Assembly: GCF_030766935.1 (NCBI RefSeq)
Contig: NZ_JASERL010000004.1
Location: 310,001-374,000, forward strand
Direction of reading: 5' to 3'
DNA length: 64,000 bases
DNA from: Streptomyces sp. KL109B
Lineage (GTDB): Bacteria; Actinomycetota; Actinomycetes; Streptomycetales; Streptomycetaceae
Every line of letters begins with the position of its first letter. Position 1 is the first letter of the stretch. Shown in pieces: positions 1 to 8,709 of the stretch. The notes under the pieces are model-generated. The model ran no database searches, had not been told where the DNA came from, and was given only the letters and a program-made list of their open reading frames with translations. The translations under genes were made by a program, and so were the position numbers.

Positions 1-288
1 CGTGGTGTTGGGGCAGCCGTCCTTGTTCGTGGTGGGACCGGTGCCGCCTATCTCTATGTAGTAGTGCTCAGCGCCCGCCGTGCCCTCCGCACCCGCCGCG
101 CCCTCCGCATGCGCGGCCGGCGCGAACGCGACGGCGCCACCGGCGGTCAGTACCGCCGCCACGGCAGTGGCGCGGACAACCCCTGCGGCCCTTGCGGCCC
201 TTGCGGCCCTTGCGGCCCTTGCGGCCCTTGCGGCCCTTGCGGCCCTTGCGGCCCTTGCGGATCCTGCCACCTTGTTCGTCTTCGACAT
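1..288 (-). CDS. Secreted protein, N-terminal 96 residues (truncated by window edge)
   Basis: Reading leftward from an ATG at 286-288, the protein starts MSKTNKVAGS and continues with eight Ala-Ala-Arg repeats. A hydrophobic stretch (VAAVLTAGGAVAFAPAA) follows and then a likely signal-peptidase site near HAEGA. This is a Sec-type signal peptide with an unusually long Arg-rich n-region. The first mature residues contain HYYIEIGGTGPTTNKDGC, which recalls the first beta-strand of secreted PE-PPE/cutinase-like alpha/beta hydrolases; that family call is a guess because only about 35 mature residues are visible. The gene runs off the left edge. A 20-bp palindrome lies about 80 bp upstream of the start. 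Confidence 0.7.
   Translation of the reverse strand, partial: MSKTNKVAGSARAARAARAARAARAARAARAARAAGVVRATAVAAVLTAGGAVAFAPAAHAEGAAGAEGTAGAEHYYIEIGGTGPTTNKDGCPNTT
184..260. repeat. 9-bp minisatellite, 8 full copies
   Basis: The unit tgcggccct is repeated eight times in tandem (184-255), followed by a partial ninth unit. Because the unit is 9 bp, changes in copy number keep the frame. On the minus strand it encodes Ala-Ala-Arg repeats in the n-region of the signal peptide of the secreted protein starting at 288. Confidence 0.95.
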
Positions 289-365
289 GACGCGATGTCC
301 CCCTCGGATCGTGAACGTGCCGGACAACCAACGCGGTTGACGCTAGGCACCGGTGTTCACATCCC

Positions 366-385
366 GTTGTCATCTCGATGACAAC
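366..385. promoter_or_regulatory. 20-bp palindrome, putative operator
   Basis: Perfect inverted repeat GTTGTCATC-TC-GATGACAAC, with 9-bp arms, between the secreted-protein gene (start 288) and the end of the wall-anchored protein gene (445). It sits 78 bp upstream of the former's start codon, where a repressor operator would be expected. No regulator gene is adjacent. Confidence 0.5.
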
Positions 386-444
386 GCAGGTGGCTCGGCA
401 TGCGGCGGGCCGGAGGGGGGCCACCCGCCCAGCCAACGACGCCA

Positions 445-1896
445 CTACTCCCCTTCGTCGGGCGACTTCCTCTTACGGCCCAGGACGACCGACGCGCCGC
501 CCACCAGCACCAGCAGCACCGCGATGCCCGCGATGATCGGCGTCGCGTTGGAGCTGCCGGTCTCGGCGAGGTCCGTACCGGTCCCGTTCTCGCTGCCGCT
601 GCCGGTTCCGCCGACGGACGCCGGGCTCGGCTGCGTCGTCGTCTGGGTGGTCAGGCCGCCGTCCGCCGCAGAGCCCGCCGCGGCGGTCGTCTCGCAGTCC
701 AGGACGCCCCGCAGCCGCTTCTCGAAGCCGTGCGGCCCCTTGATCGTGAAGTCGTACGCCTGGTCCTCCTGCAGGGGTATCGTCACCGTCCGCTTCGCCT
801 TGGCCGGGATCGTGTGCCGGGTCCCCATCAGCGTGAACGTGTACGGCGCGGCACCGCTGTTGGTGGCCGTGATGTCGACGCCGTGCCCGGCGCAGTTCTC
901 GCGCGCGGACAGCGCGGGCACGGCGCCCTCGCTCCCCCAGTTCGCCGTCGCGGTCGCGGAGACCGTGGACTCGCTCGAGCCCGCGAGTATCTGTGTCTGG
1001 CTTCTGCTGTCGGACGCGAAGGCCCGGCCGACCGGAACCGTCGTCGACGCCTGCACGGTCAGCTCCGCCGAACCCGCCCTGGACCCCTTCGGTACGTCGA
1101 AGTAGAGCCGGCTGCCGTTCTTCGCTTCGGTGACGCGCTCCCCCTTCTCGTCGACGAGTCGGACCCCGCCCGCGGCGGCCTCTGCGGGCGGCAGCACCGT
1201 GACGCCGTCGGCGTTCGTGTGCACGGTGACCGGGCCGAGGCGCTCGCCCGGCAGCCCGGAGACGGCCTGCGGCGACAGGGTCAGCGAGGCCTGCGGCTCC
1301 GCCAGGTCGCGCGCGCCGCGCTGCAGATAGTCGGCGAGCTTCTCGGCGGCGGGACTGACGGCGTCGACGTCGACCTTGTCGTGCTTGTTGGAGTATCGCC
1401 AGATCGCGACCTGGGTGCCGGCCGCCGCCTGCTGCTCGGTCAGGCTTCCCGCATGCGCCTTGCGGGCGAGCGCGGCGAGGTCGTTGACCTGCGGGTACGA
1501 GTTCTGCAGGATCCAACGGATGCGTCCCGCGTCCGCGTTGTCGTGCAGCGACGTGCCGGACCAGGACGTCTCCCGGTACTTGGCGTCCGGCTGCGTCGGG
1601 TTGTGGATGTCGACGCAGTACGTCTGGAGCGTCCCGCCGTCCTCGACGGACATCCGGAACAGGCCCGCCGACACCTTCTCGTCCTTCCCGGCCTCGTGGA
1701 TCACAGCCGAGTCGTACGTCTCCAGGCCACCCAGAGTGGCGCTCGCACCACTCTGTTCCGTGGCACCGTCGTCGGCGTGCGCGACACCCGCGCCGGATAT
1801 CGCGCCGCTCGCCATCAGTCCCGACATCAGGGCCGCCACGGCGAGACGGGCTGCGCCTCGCCCACGCCGCGCGGTCCATGAGCACACTGAAAACAC
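445..1896 (-). CDS. Thioester (TQXA) domain wall-anchored surface protein with LAETG sorting signal
   Basis: A 483-residue surface adhesin-type protein. A GTG start at 1896 is preferred because AAGGGG lies 6-7 nt upstream; an earlier in-frame codon would put about 32 extra residues before the signal peptide. Order: signal peptide (about 1-40, ending AHA); thioester domain with the Cys of TYCVDIHNP (about residue 91) and the TQVA motif (about 162), which in this family form the internal Cys-Gln thioester; Ig-like region; Gly/Thr/Ser linker; LAETG (about 445), hydrophobic segment and RKRK tail. LAxTG is the form favoured by Streptomyces class E sortases. Thioester domains in Gram-positive surface proteins can bond covalently to target surfaces. 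No sortase gene is nearby. Confidence 0.9.
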   Translation of the reverse strand: MFSVCSWTARRGRGAARLAVAALMSGLMASGAISGAGVAHADDGATEQSGASATLGGLETYDSAVIHEAGKDEKVSAGLFRMSVEDGGTLQTYCVDIHNPTQPDAKYRETSWSGTSLHDNADAGRIRWILQNSYPQVNDLAALARKAHAGSLTEQQAAAGTQVAIWRYSNKHDKVDVDAVSPAAEKLADYLQRGARDLAEPQASLTLSPQAVSGLPGERLGPVTVHTNADGVTVLPPAEAAAGGVRLVDEKGERVTEAKNGSRLYFDVPKGSRAGSAELTVQASTTVPVGRAFASDSRSQTQILAGSSESTVSATATANWGSEGAVPALSARENCAGHGVDITATNSGAAPYTFTLMGTRHTIPAKAKRTVTIPLQEDQAYDFTIKGPHGFEKRLRGVLDCETTAAAGSAADGGLTTQTTTQPSPASVGGTGSGSENGTGTDLAETGSSNATPIIAGIAVLLVLVGGASVVLGRKRKSPDEGE

Positions 1897-2208
1897 GTAA
1901 TTCCCCTTCAGGCAGGACGTGTTGTCACATGGGGGGTGGTGTCCCGCCGGCAGAATCAACGCCAACCACGGTGTTTCGGCTGGCCCTTGCACTCCTGGTC
2001 CGTGGCTGCACTCGCTGCGCAGCGGTCCCCACGGCCCCCGGAGTCACGCTCGGCATCCTAGGGAAATGATCTTGCGTGATCCCCGGAGCCGCCTTCCGGC
2101 AACCGATCCGAATCGCAATCGTTATCGCCAACACCGTTTCCGAGCTGGGCATATCGACAAATCGCCGAAACGGGGAGGCCGTTGGGTCGCGGTTCGGAAC
2201 GGGAACGG
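1897..2208. other. Intergenic region
   Basis: 312 bp between the wall-anchored protein start and the ssb stop. It should hold the promoter of the wall-anchored protein gene. I see no convincing gene, repeat or terminator hairpin in it. Confidence 0.6.
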
Positions 2209-2730
2209 TCAGCCCACCGGTTGAGGCTGGGACGGGGACTGGGATTCGTCCATGTCCGGCTCGGCACCGCCCTCACCCCCCGCCCCCGCATCGGACCCCA
2301 CGCTCGCCTCGTCCCCCGGCTTCACCACGTCCCACGGGGAGTCACCCTGCGGCGCGTTCTCCACGCTGGGCCGCGACGGCCGCCGGAACGCGGACGTACC
2401 CCGCGACAGGTCGTGTCCGATCGCGACCGCCTCGATGTCCGCCGACGTCCAGTGCTGCCCACCCCGCTCCTCGTCGCGCACCTTCAACTTGCCCTGCACC
2501 ACGACCGGTTCGCCGAGCGCCAGCGAACTCTGCACATTCGTCCCGAGGGTGCGCCAGGCCCACACCGTGAAGAAGTTGGTGTGCCCGTCCACCCACGCGT
2601 TCTGCACCCGGTCGAAGCGGCGCGTGTGCGCCGCGAGCCGGAAACGGGCGACCGGCCCGGTCGGCAACTCCCGGAAAACCGGGGTCGTCGCCACGTTCCC
2701 CACCACGGTCACCATCGTCTCGCTACCCAT
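2209..2730 (-). CDS. ssbB: Single-stranded DNA-binding protein, SsbB type
   Basis: A 173-residue protein with an OB fold: VTVVGNVATTPVFRE, VARFRLAAHTRRFD, FFTVWAWRTLGTNV and VVVQGKLKVRD are the typical SSB strands. The ATG at 2730 has GGGAGGGG about 6 nt upstream. After residue 110 the tail is acidic and Pro/Ser-rich and ends PSQPQPVG. It lacks the DDDIPF-type tip that SsbA uses to recruit repair and replication proteins. Streptomyces encode two SSBs, and the tip-less paralogue SsbB has been linked to chromosome segregation during sporulation. The SSB assignment is secure; the SsbB assignment rests on the missing tip. It lies downstream of the two GTPase genes on the same strand, about 300 bp away. 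Confidence 0.85.
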   Translation of the reverse strand: MGSETMVTVVGNVATTPVFRELPTGPVARFRLAAHTRRFDRVQNAWVDGHTNFFTVWAWRTLGTNVQSSLALGEPVVVQGKLKVRDEERGGQHWTSADIEAVAIGHDLSRGTSAFRRPSRPSVENAPQGDSPWDVVKPGDEASVGSDAGAGGEGGAEPDMDESQSPSQPQPVG

Positions 2731-2744
2731 CTGGAACCCCTCCC

Positions 2745-2945
2745 GTTACGCAACCGGCCCCGACCCCACCGAGTCAGAGCCCCCGCCCCGACCCCACTGA
2801 GCCAGGGCACCGGCCCCGACCCCGCTGAGCCAGAGCCACGGCCCCGGCCTCGCTCGCCCAGGGCACCGGTCCCGGCCGCACCCGGCCAAAGACACCGGCC
2901 CCGGCCGCACCCGGCCAGGACACCGGCCCCGACCGCACCGGCCAG
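2745..2945. repeat. Imperfect GC-rich tandem repeat, non-coding
   Basis: Between ssbB and the GTPase gene there is about 200 bp of degenerate repeats built on blocks such as ggccccgaccccactgagcc and ggccccggccgcacccggcc, with a period of roughly 27-30 bp. No start codon or plausible reading frame fits it. It may be a decayed minisatellite or a structured leader or trailer. Confidence 0.6.
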
Positions 2946-3027
2946 GACATCCGTACGCGGCCCGAGCCCGTCCCGAGCCGCGATCACAGATTGCCCCCGC
3001 GCCGCGATCCCCGCCGACGCCTGTGCC

Positions 3028-5070
3028 CTACCCGCGGGTTGTGGAAATCCCCGTCACTCCCCCGGCCACCGCCACTCCCCCGGCCACCTTCACGTACTGC
3101 TCCCGCACCTCCCGGTACCGCAGCAGCTCCGCCGCGACGGGGTCCAGCACCCGCGCCCTCCCGCACGCCGCCGCCGCGTCCCTGAGCCGCCGCTCGGCCT
3201 CCTGCCCGTACCGGCGCGCGGGCCCCTTCGCCGCCATCCGGCACGACCACTCCACGCACGGCCCGCCCACGATCCCGGCCAGCACCAGCAGCAGAGGCAC
3301 GCCCACATTCGACGCGAAGACCCCGACGACCTGCCCCACCAGCCACAGCACACCCAGCACCTGAATCGCCGTCATGAACACCTGGGCGAACACGGCGACC
3401 GGCCACCAACCGGGCCGAGGCGGACGCCCTGCCGACGCGCCCTGCTCCGACCCCAAGTGATCATCGGCGGCATCGGAGGCACCAAAGGAGACATCGGAGG
3501 CCAACTCGTCGAGCGCCTCCGGCAGCCCCTCCCCGCCCCGCGCCGCGGCCTCCCGCACGGCCTGCCCCCATGCCTCGGGCAGCCCGGCCGCGGCGGAGTC
3601 ACCAACCACCCGCACCGCGTGCTCGACGCGCTGCCGCGCCGTGATCTCCTCATCGTCGGCGACGGCCGCGGGAGCCGTGGCAGCCGCTTCACCCGCGCGC
3701 CGCTCCTCGTACCAGCGCCAGAGCCTGAGCCACGGCGTGCCGCAGGCCCGGCCCGCGCCCCGACTCCACTCCCGCTCGGCGGCCTGCCCGGCGGCGGCCG
3801 CACCGACCGCCTCGGCGAGCCGGTCCGCGAACTCCTCACGGGCCTCCTCGCTCAGCCCGCTCTGCCGCCCGACCGCGTACACCGGCTTCAAATGGTCGGC
3901 GGCGGCGTCGACATCGGCGCCGATCCGACGCGCGGCGGCCCTCCGATCGGCCGTGAACTGGTCAAGACAGTCCCGCAGTTCGTCCACACCCTCACCGGTG
4001 AGGGCAGACAGCGGCAGCACCGTGGCGCCGGGCTCCCCGTGCTCTCCGAGGGCGATGCCGTCCTCGTCGAGCAGCCTACGTAGATCGTCGAGAACCTGTT
4101 CGGTCGCGTCACCGGGCAGCCGATCCACCTGATTGAGCACCACGAACATCACCTCCGCGTGCCCCGCCATCGGCCGCAGATACCGCTCATGAAGCATCGC
4201 GTCGGCGTACTTCTCGGGGTCGACGACCCACACCACGGCGTCCACGAGCCCGAGCACCCGGTCGACCTGCTCGCGGTGTTCGGGCGCGGCGGAGTCGTGA
4301 TCGGGCAGGTCGACGAGGACGAGCCCGTCGAGCTCCGCCTCCCCCTGCTGCCCCGGCACGGGCCGCCGCCGCGCCCGCCCCGGAATCCCGAGCCGGTCGA
4401 GCAGCCCCGCGGCCCCGTCCGTCCAACTGCACGCGATCGGCGCGGAGGTGGTGGGCCTGCGCAGCCCGGTCTCCGAGAGGTTCACTCCGGCGAGGGCGTT
4501 GAACAGCGTCGACTTGCCGCTCCCCGTAGCGCCCGCGAGGGCGACCACGGTGTGCCGCGACGACAGCCTGCGCCGGGCCGCCGCCTCGTCGAGCACCTGC
4601 CCGGCCTCGGCGAGCGTCGCCCCGTCGAGCCGCGTCCGCGAGAGCCCGACGAGCTCGCGCAGCGCGTCGAGCCGCTGCTTCAACTGCCCGTCGTACGACC
4701 CCGATCCCGCCGGCACCGCCGGCACCGCCACCTCGCCACCCTGCTTGGCGACACGCCGCGCGATGAGCCCGTCGTCCCACGGGGTGGACCCGCCGTCCCC
4801 GGCACGCCCTTCGGGAGCCCCGGACGCCGTAGAGGTTCCAGCGCGCGGCAGGTCTCCCAGGTTGTCCGCGAGATCGGTCAAATCAGAGTCGTCCAAGGGA
4901 TCGACGGGAGTGGTGACGGACTCGGCGGGACCAGTGGGACCAGTGGGACCAGTAGGACCAGTGATGTCAACGGGGCCCACGGGATCAACGGGGCTAACGG
5001 GGTCAACGGGATCAACAGGGTCAACGGGGTCGGTGTGATCCGTGGCGGCGGAGGCGGTCAGCGCCCTCAC
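3028..5070 (-). CDS. YfjP-family dynamin-like GTPase, membrane-associated (second of pair)
   Basis: A 680-residue P-loop GTPase. G1 is GATGSGKST (about residue 178), G3 is DLPDHDS and G4 is NQVD. A helical region follows, then two adjacent hydrophobic segments (about 555-610) and a basic C-terminus, so it probably sits at the membrane like other bacterial YfjP/dynamin-like GTPases. The first 50 residues are low complexity: (Asp-Pro-Val)n then (Gly-Pro-Thr)n. The start is a GTG at 5070 that overlaps the TGA of the upstream GTPase (GTGA), showing translational coupling and probable hetero-oligomerisation. Dynamin-like pairs of this kind act in Streptomyces sporulation septation, but whether this pair does is inference. 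Confidence 0.85.
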   Translation of the reverse strand: MRALTASAATDHTDPVDPVDPVDPVSPVDPVGPVDITGPTGPTGPTGPAESVTTPVDPLDDSDLTDLADNLGDLPRAGTSTASGAPEGRAGDGGSTPWDDGLIARRVAKQGGEVAVPAVPAGSGSYDGQLKQRLDALRELVGLSRTRLDGATLAEAGQVLDEAAARRRLSSRHTVVALAGATGSGKSTLFNALAGVNLSETGLRRPTTSAPIACSWTDGAAGLLDRLGIPGRARRRPVPGQQGEAELDGLVLVDLPDHDSAAPEHREQVDRVLGLVDAVVWVVDPEKYADAMLHERYLRPMAGHAEVMFVVLNQVDRLPGDATEQVLDDLRRLLDEDGIALGEHGEPGATVLPLSALTGEGVDELRDCLDQFTADRRAAARRIGADVDAAADHLKPVYAVGRQSGLSEEAREEFADRLAEAVGAAAAGQAAEREWSRGAGRACGTPWLRLWRWYEERRAGEAAATAPAAVADDEEITARQRVEHAVRVVGDSAAAGLPEAWGQAVREAAARGGEGLPEALDELASDVSFGASDAADDHLGSEQGASAGRPPRPGWWPVAVFAQVFMTAIQVLGVLWLVGQVVGVFASNVGVPLLLVLAGIVGGPCVEWSCRMAAKGPARRYGQEAERRLRDAAAACGRARVLDPVAAELLRYREVREQYVKVAGGVAVAGGVTGISTTRG
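4929..5035. repeat. 9-bp repeats encoding Gly-Pro-Thr and Asp-Pro-Val tracts
   Basis: Blocks of 9 bp (gggaccagt type, then ggatcaacg/gggtcaacg type) give collagen-like GPT repeats and DPV repeats at the N-terminus of the GTPase. The period is a multiple of three, so length can vary without a frameshift. Confidence 0.85.
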
Positions 5071-6713
5071 CTCTCCTTCTGCAGCAGCGAAAGGGCCGCG
5101 ATCAATTCGGCCTGGGATTCCGGGGTGATGTCGAGGGCGTCGAGCGGCGCGAGCCGACGCTCACGCTCCGCGCCGAGCACGTTGTCGAGGTACTCGCTCA
5201 GGAGCTGCCCGCCGCGATCGCGCAGCCGTAGGGCACCCTGGGCGCCGATCCGCTCGGCGAGGTTCTCTCCCGCGGCCTTGCCCCGCCGCCCGCCGAGCAG
5301 GGCGGTGGCGACGAGCGCCGCGACGGCATCGGCGTCAGGCGGCGAGGACTCCATCACCTGCGCGGCAGCCCGCGCCTCGTCCTCGGCGTACTCCTCGAGC
5401 ACCCGCCGCCAGCGTCGTACGGCCAGCCCAATGCGCTCCTCGGCGGTCCCGGACTCGGGCTCCGGCCTACGTAGTTCGGCGGCACGCGCGCCGGGCTCCC
5501 GCCGCCACGCCTCGTCGACCCGCTCATCGGCAGCGGTCACAGCACACGCCAACAGCGAACCAAGACTCTCGACGAGCGCGTCCAACAACTCACCGGCCGC
5601 GCAGTCCGCCGGATAACTCCTCCAGCGCTTCAACGCGTTCCCGGCGAGCACACCCCCCTTCTGCAAACGCCGCAGTACGCGCGCGTGCTCACCCTCGTAC
5701 GCATCCTCTACGGCGGTGGTGAGGCGGACCACGGCGGAGTGCTGGGCGGCGACGGCGGAGGCCAGCTCGGGCATCCGGGCGCGCAGCGAATCGAGGGCCC
5801 CACGGGTGGTACGCACCACGGCCCGGGCCCGCGCCTCGGGATCCTGGGCACGATGGGTCAGCCAGGCACGCAACGGTGCGACGGCGGTCGCGGGCAGCAG
5901 CCCCCCATTGCCCGTCGACTCCGGAAGCTCCGGCACGGTGAACCTCGGCACCTCCCCCAGCCCGGCCTTGGCGAGCAACGCCCCGTACTGCCGTGAGACG
6001 TCGGCGACGACCTGGTGGGGCACCCGATCGAGCACGGTGACGAGAGAGGCGTCGTACTCCTTGGCGGTACGCAGCAGGCGCCAGGGCACGGCGTCGGCGT
6101 AGCGGGAGGCGGTGGTGACCATGACCCACACGTCGGCGGCACTGATCAACCGAGCCGCCAGCACCCGGTTCTCGGCGACGAGCGAGTCGATGTCCGGTGC
6201 ATCGAGCAACGCGAGCCCCCGCGGCAACACGCCGGAGGTCTCCACCCGCAACACGGGCTCCGCCCTCTCGGCCCCAGTCCCGAGGTCGTCCTCCTCGTCC
6301 TCCCCGTCCCCCTCCAGGGAGCCGTCGGCCTGCCTGGGCACCCATACGCGCGTGAGGTCGGGCAGCACCCGCACCCCGGAGAACCAGTGGTGATCATCCG
6401 GATGGCAGACGAGGACGGGCGTACGCGTGGTGGGCCGCAGCACCCCCGCCTCACTCACGACGCGCCCCACCAGCGAATTCACGAGGGTCGACTTCCCGGC
6501 CCCGGTCGACCCGCCCACCACGGCGAGCAGCGGCGCTTCGGGAGCGCTCAGGCGGGGCACCAAGTAGTCGTCGAGCTGCGCCAGCAACTCACGCCGGTTG
6601 GCACGCGCGCGTGGCGCCCCCGCGAGCGGGAGCGGGAAGCGCGCGGCGGCGACACGGTCGCGCAGCGCGGTAATTGCGTCGAGCAGCTGAGGCCGAACGT
6701 CCAAGGTCACCAC
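5067..6713 (-). CDS. YfjP-family GTPase (first of pair)
   Basis: About 548 residues. G1 is GGSTGAGKST (about residue 62-71), the switch region is LLDAPDIDS, and long helices follow. It has no obvious membrane span, in contrast to its partner, with which it overlaps by 4 nt (GTGA). I chose a GTG at 6711-6713 (VVTLDVRPQLLDAI), which matches the conserved start of actinobacterial homologues as I remember them. An ATG at 6752 would add 13 residues and cannot be excluded, because neither has a clear ribosome binding site. The two GTPases probably work together, one soluble and one membrane-anchored. Confidence 0.85.
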   Translation of the reverse strand: MVTLDVRPQLLDAITALRDRVAAARFPLPLAGAPRARANRRELLAQLDDYLVPRLSAPEAPLLAVVGGSTGAGKSTLVNSLVGRVVSEAGVLRPTTRTPVLVCHPDDHHWFSGVRVLPDLTRVWVPRQADGSLEGDGEDEEDDLGTGAERAEPVLRVETSGVLPRGLALLDAPDIDSLVAENRVLAARLISAADVWVMVTTASRYADAVPWRLLRTAKEYDASLVTVLDRVPHQVVADVSRQYGALLAKAGLGEVPRFTVPELPESTGNGGLLPATAVAPLRAWLTHRAQDPEARARAVVRTTRGALDSLRARMPELASAVAAQHSAVVRLTTAVEDAYEGEHARVLRRLQKGGVLAGNALKRWRSYPADCAAGELLDALVESLGSLLACAVTAADERVDEAWRREPGARAAELRRPEPESGTAEERIGLAVRRWRRVLEEYAEDEARAAAQVMESSPPDADAVAALVATALLGGRRGKAAGENLAERIGAQGALRLRDRGGQLLSEYLDNVLGAERERRLAPLDALDITPESQAELIAALSLLQKER

Positions 6714-7047
6714 ACGTGAAGAATGCCCAATTTTGGCGGCTTTATGAAGCATATGACCGCGTCTGCGTGCCGATAAGTCACGCGATAAGGCACAGGAAGC
6801 ACACAGCGGGATGGAAGGGGCGACTGGGGGCGCAGGCATAACGAGTGCACAACACCCGAGGCGTATGACGCCAAAAGCGCTGCACGATTCGCACCTACCT
6901 GCGATTATCGGGACCGCTTCACTGAACCTCCACATCGTGCCGCGGAGGCGAAGCAGCAGGGGCAGGGACTCGGGAGCCCTATCCTTGTCCCCGGCAAGGT
7001 CACGGATCACCCACATCCACCCCGACCAAGCCACCGGCCACACACCG
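6714..7047. other. Divergent promoter region between GTPase operon and tRNA-Arg
   Basis: 334 bp with no supported gene. It should contain the leftward promoter for the GTPase pair and the rightward promoter for the tRNA. A small dyad (CCTTG...CAAGG) lies just upstream of the tRNA, at about 6985-7002. Confidence 0.5.
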
Positions 7048-7120
7048 GCCCCCGTAGCTCAGTGGATAGAGCAGGCGCCTTCTAAGCGCTTGGCCGCAGG
7101 TTCGAGTCCTGCCGGGGGCG
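7048..7120 (+). tRNA. tRNA-Arg (anticodon TCT)
   Basis: A 73-nt cloverleaf. The acceptor is GCCCCCG paired with CGGGGGC, the D-arm is GCTC/GAGC, and the anticodon stem GGCGC/GCGCT carries the loop CTTCTAA (anticodon TCT, reading AGA). The T-arm is GCAGG-TTCGAGT-CCTGC and the discriminator is G; CCA is not encoded. Its 3' two-thirds are duplicated at 26779-26825, so it is the attachment site of the integrated element. The intact copy is the left one, so integration restores a functional tRNA. Confidence 0.97.
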
Positions 7121-7121
7121 C
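7075..7121. repeat. attL: 47-bp direct repeat in the tRNA-Arg 3' end
   Basis: Identical to 26779-26825 over 47 bp, from the anticodon stem to one base past the discriminator. The flanking bases differ on both sides. This is the expected tRNA-derived core of a pSAM2-type tyrosine integrase, whose gene lies 176 bp to the right. Confidence 0.95.
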
Positions 7122-7129
7122 CTTTCTTA

Positions 7130-7154
7130 GGCTCCGCTTCGGCGGGGCCTTTTT
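7130..7154 (+). terminator. Intrinsic terminator after tRNA-Arg
   Basis: A stem of ggctccgc and gcggggcc with a TTCG loop, followed by five Ts. It lies just inside the integrated element, 10 nt after the tRNA, so the element itself supplies the terminator. It could also end leftward transcription from the int operon. Confidence 0.85.
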
Positions 7155-7296
7155 GCTGGTCAGGGCGGGTGCCGGGCGGCGCTTGGGAGTCCCGGCCACT
7201 CCCCCGTCGATCAGTGCACAGGCCCGGCATCGTCCGACTCTCACCGTGTTTTCCCGGGTCGCCGTGTCGAATACGTGTCGAAGTTTTCGGCGACGC

Positions 7297-8709
7297 TCAG
7301 TCCCGGTGATCGAAAGCCGGGTCGACCTCGATCTCGGGTAGATCTCCGGCCGCTTCGAGGCGCTTCTTGAGATCGGCCAGTTGACCTTCGACACATCGGG
7401 CGTACGTGGCGAGGAGCACCGGCACGCTGTTGCCCGCCCAGTCGGCCACCTGCGCGGACGGGATGCCGTCGTCGAGCCACTTGGTCAGCCGGCTGTGCCG
7501 GATGTCGTACACGCGCTTGCCGGTCGGCGAGTCGAAGACGTACGGGGGCAGAACCTTCCGGCGAGCGGTGCGCCAGGCGCGGCGGATGACGGAGCCGGCG
7601 AGGATGCCGCCGCGCTCCCCCTGGAAGAGGAGATCCTCGGGCCTGAGTTTCTCGGCGGCGATGTGCGCCCGCAGCATGCGGGACAGGGCGGGATGCCCCG
7701 GCACCGTCCGCGTGTCCCCTTCGGCGCGGCCCTTGAGATCCCGCTTCTCGTGGATCTCCCCGCTGTCGGTCCACTGCCTGCCGACCTCCGGGGTCGCCGT
7801 GTGGATCAGCAGTTCGCACCACTGGTCGGTGGCATCGACGTCGGGCAGGGTCACGTCCCCTACGCGCAGTGCCACGGCCTCTTCAGGGCGTGGTGCGCAG
7901 TAGTAGAGCGTCGCGAAGAACGCGTGCAGCCGCTTGCCGCCGCGGGGTCGCCGACGGATCCAGGCGAGGAGGGCAGCGGCCTGCTCGGGATTGATCAGGC
8001 ATCGCTTGTCGACGGCGTTCGTGGTCCTGGTGGAGACCGTGGCCTGCTTGCCCTGCGGCAGCGGGTTGGTCAGCAAGAGGCGGCGCCGGATCGCGTACCG
8101 CATGGCGGTGTTGAGTACGCGGCGGTGCCGTTTGCGGGACCAGGCGGCCGCGGGGCGACCGTCGAGGAGGGTGTCGAGCGCGCGCAGGACGGTGTCCACC
8201 GTCTCGGGGACCTCCCAGGCCGAGACCGGGAGGGAGTTCCGCTCCACCCAGCGGAGGATGACCGCCACGTCACGCGGTGCCTGCGCCCGCCGGTTGGTGT
8301 TGAACGCCCATTCGCGCAGCGCGGTGCGTACGTCCACGGGCCGGAACTGCGTCGGCTCGGCGCGGAGCAGGGCGACGGTGGTCAGCATCAGGGTCCGCGC
8401 GGTGTTCTTCCGGCTGTTGCCACCGAGTTGGGGCCAGCGCACATCCACGTACTGAACGGCGAACCTGTACCAGCTCATGGACGCCGACTTCGGGCGGTGG
8501 GACGTCGGGAGCCCGGTCGCGATGACGAAGGCTTCGCCCTGACTCGTGGCCCGGATCAGTTCCGCGCGGAACCCCTCGGCGAGGGCCACCGTGTCGAACG
8601 GCTCGCGCCAGCGCTTCCCGGCGACCTGCCAGCGCACGGTGTACGTGGTCTTGCGGGCGCCCTTGTACGTCAGGATCTTGTAGACCTTGACGTGGTACGT
8701 CGTCTCCAT
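7297..8709 (-). CDS. int: Tyrosine site-specific recombinase (integrase)
   Basis: A 470-residue phage-type integrase that integrates the element into, and excises it from, the tRNA-Arg gene. The core-binding domain covers about 60-200. The catalytic domain has the first Arg in APRPEEAVALRVGD (about 275), the HxxR-box region in YDIRHSRLTKW (about 406) and the nucleophilic Tyr in LLATYARCVEG (about 434). The ATG at 8709 overlaps the TGA of xis (ATGA), so the two are translationally coupled. It lies next to attL, as in pSAM2. Confidence 0.95.
   Translation of the reverse strand: METTYHVKVYKILTYKGARKTTYTVRWQVAGKRWREPFDTVALAEGFRAELIRATSQGEAFVIATGLPTSHRPKSASMSWYRFAVQYVDVRWPQLGGNSRKNTARTLMLTTVALLRAEPTQFRPVDVRTALREWAFNTNRRAQAPRDVAVILRWVERNSLPVSAWEVPETVDTVLRALDTLLDGRPAAAWSRKRHRRVLNTAMRYAIRRRLLLTNPLPQGKQATVSTRTTNAVDKRCLINPEQAAALLAWIRRRPRGGKRLHAFFATLYYCAPRPEEAVALRVGDVTLPDVDATDQWCELLIHTATPEVGRQWTDSGEIHEKRDLKGRAEGDTRTVPGHPALSRMLRAHIAAEKLRPEDLLFQGERGGILAGSVIRRAWRTARRKVLPPYVFDSPTGKRVYDIRHSRLTKWLDDGIPSAQVADWAGNSVPVLLATYARCVEGQLADLKKRLEAAGDLPEIEVDPAFDHRD

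Noticed and set aside
184..260. Tandem repeat that could suggest a CRISPR array or collagen-like gene
   Set aside because: The unit is 9 bp with no spacers, and the Gly-Pro-Gln collagen-like reading is only one frame of it. The frame with start codon, signal peptide and open extension is the Ala-Ala-Arg one.
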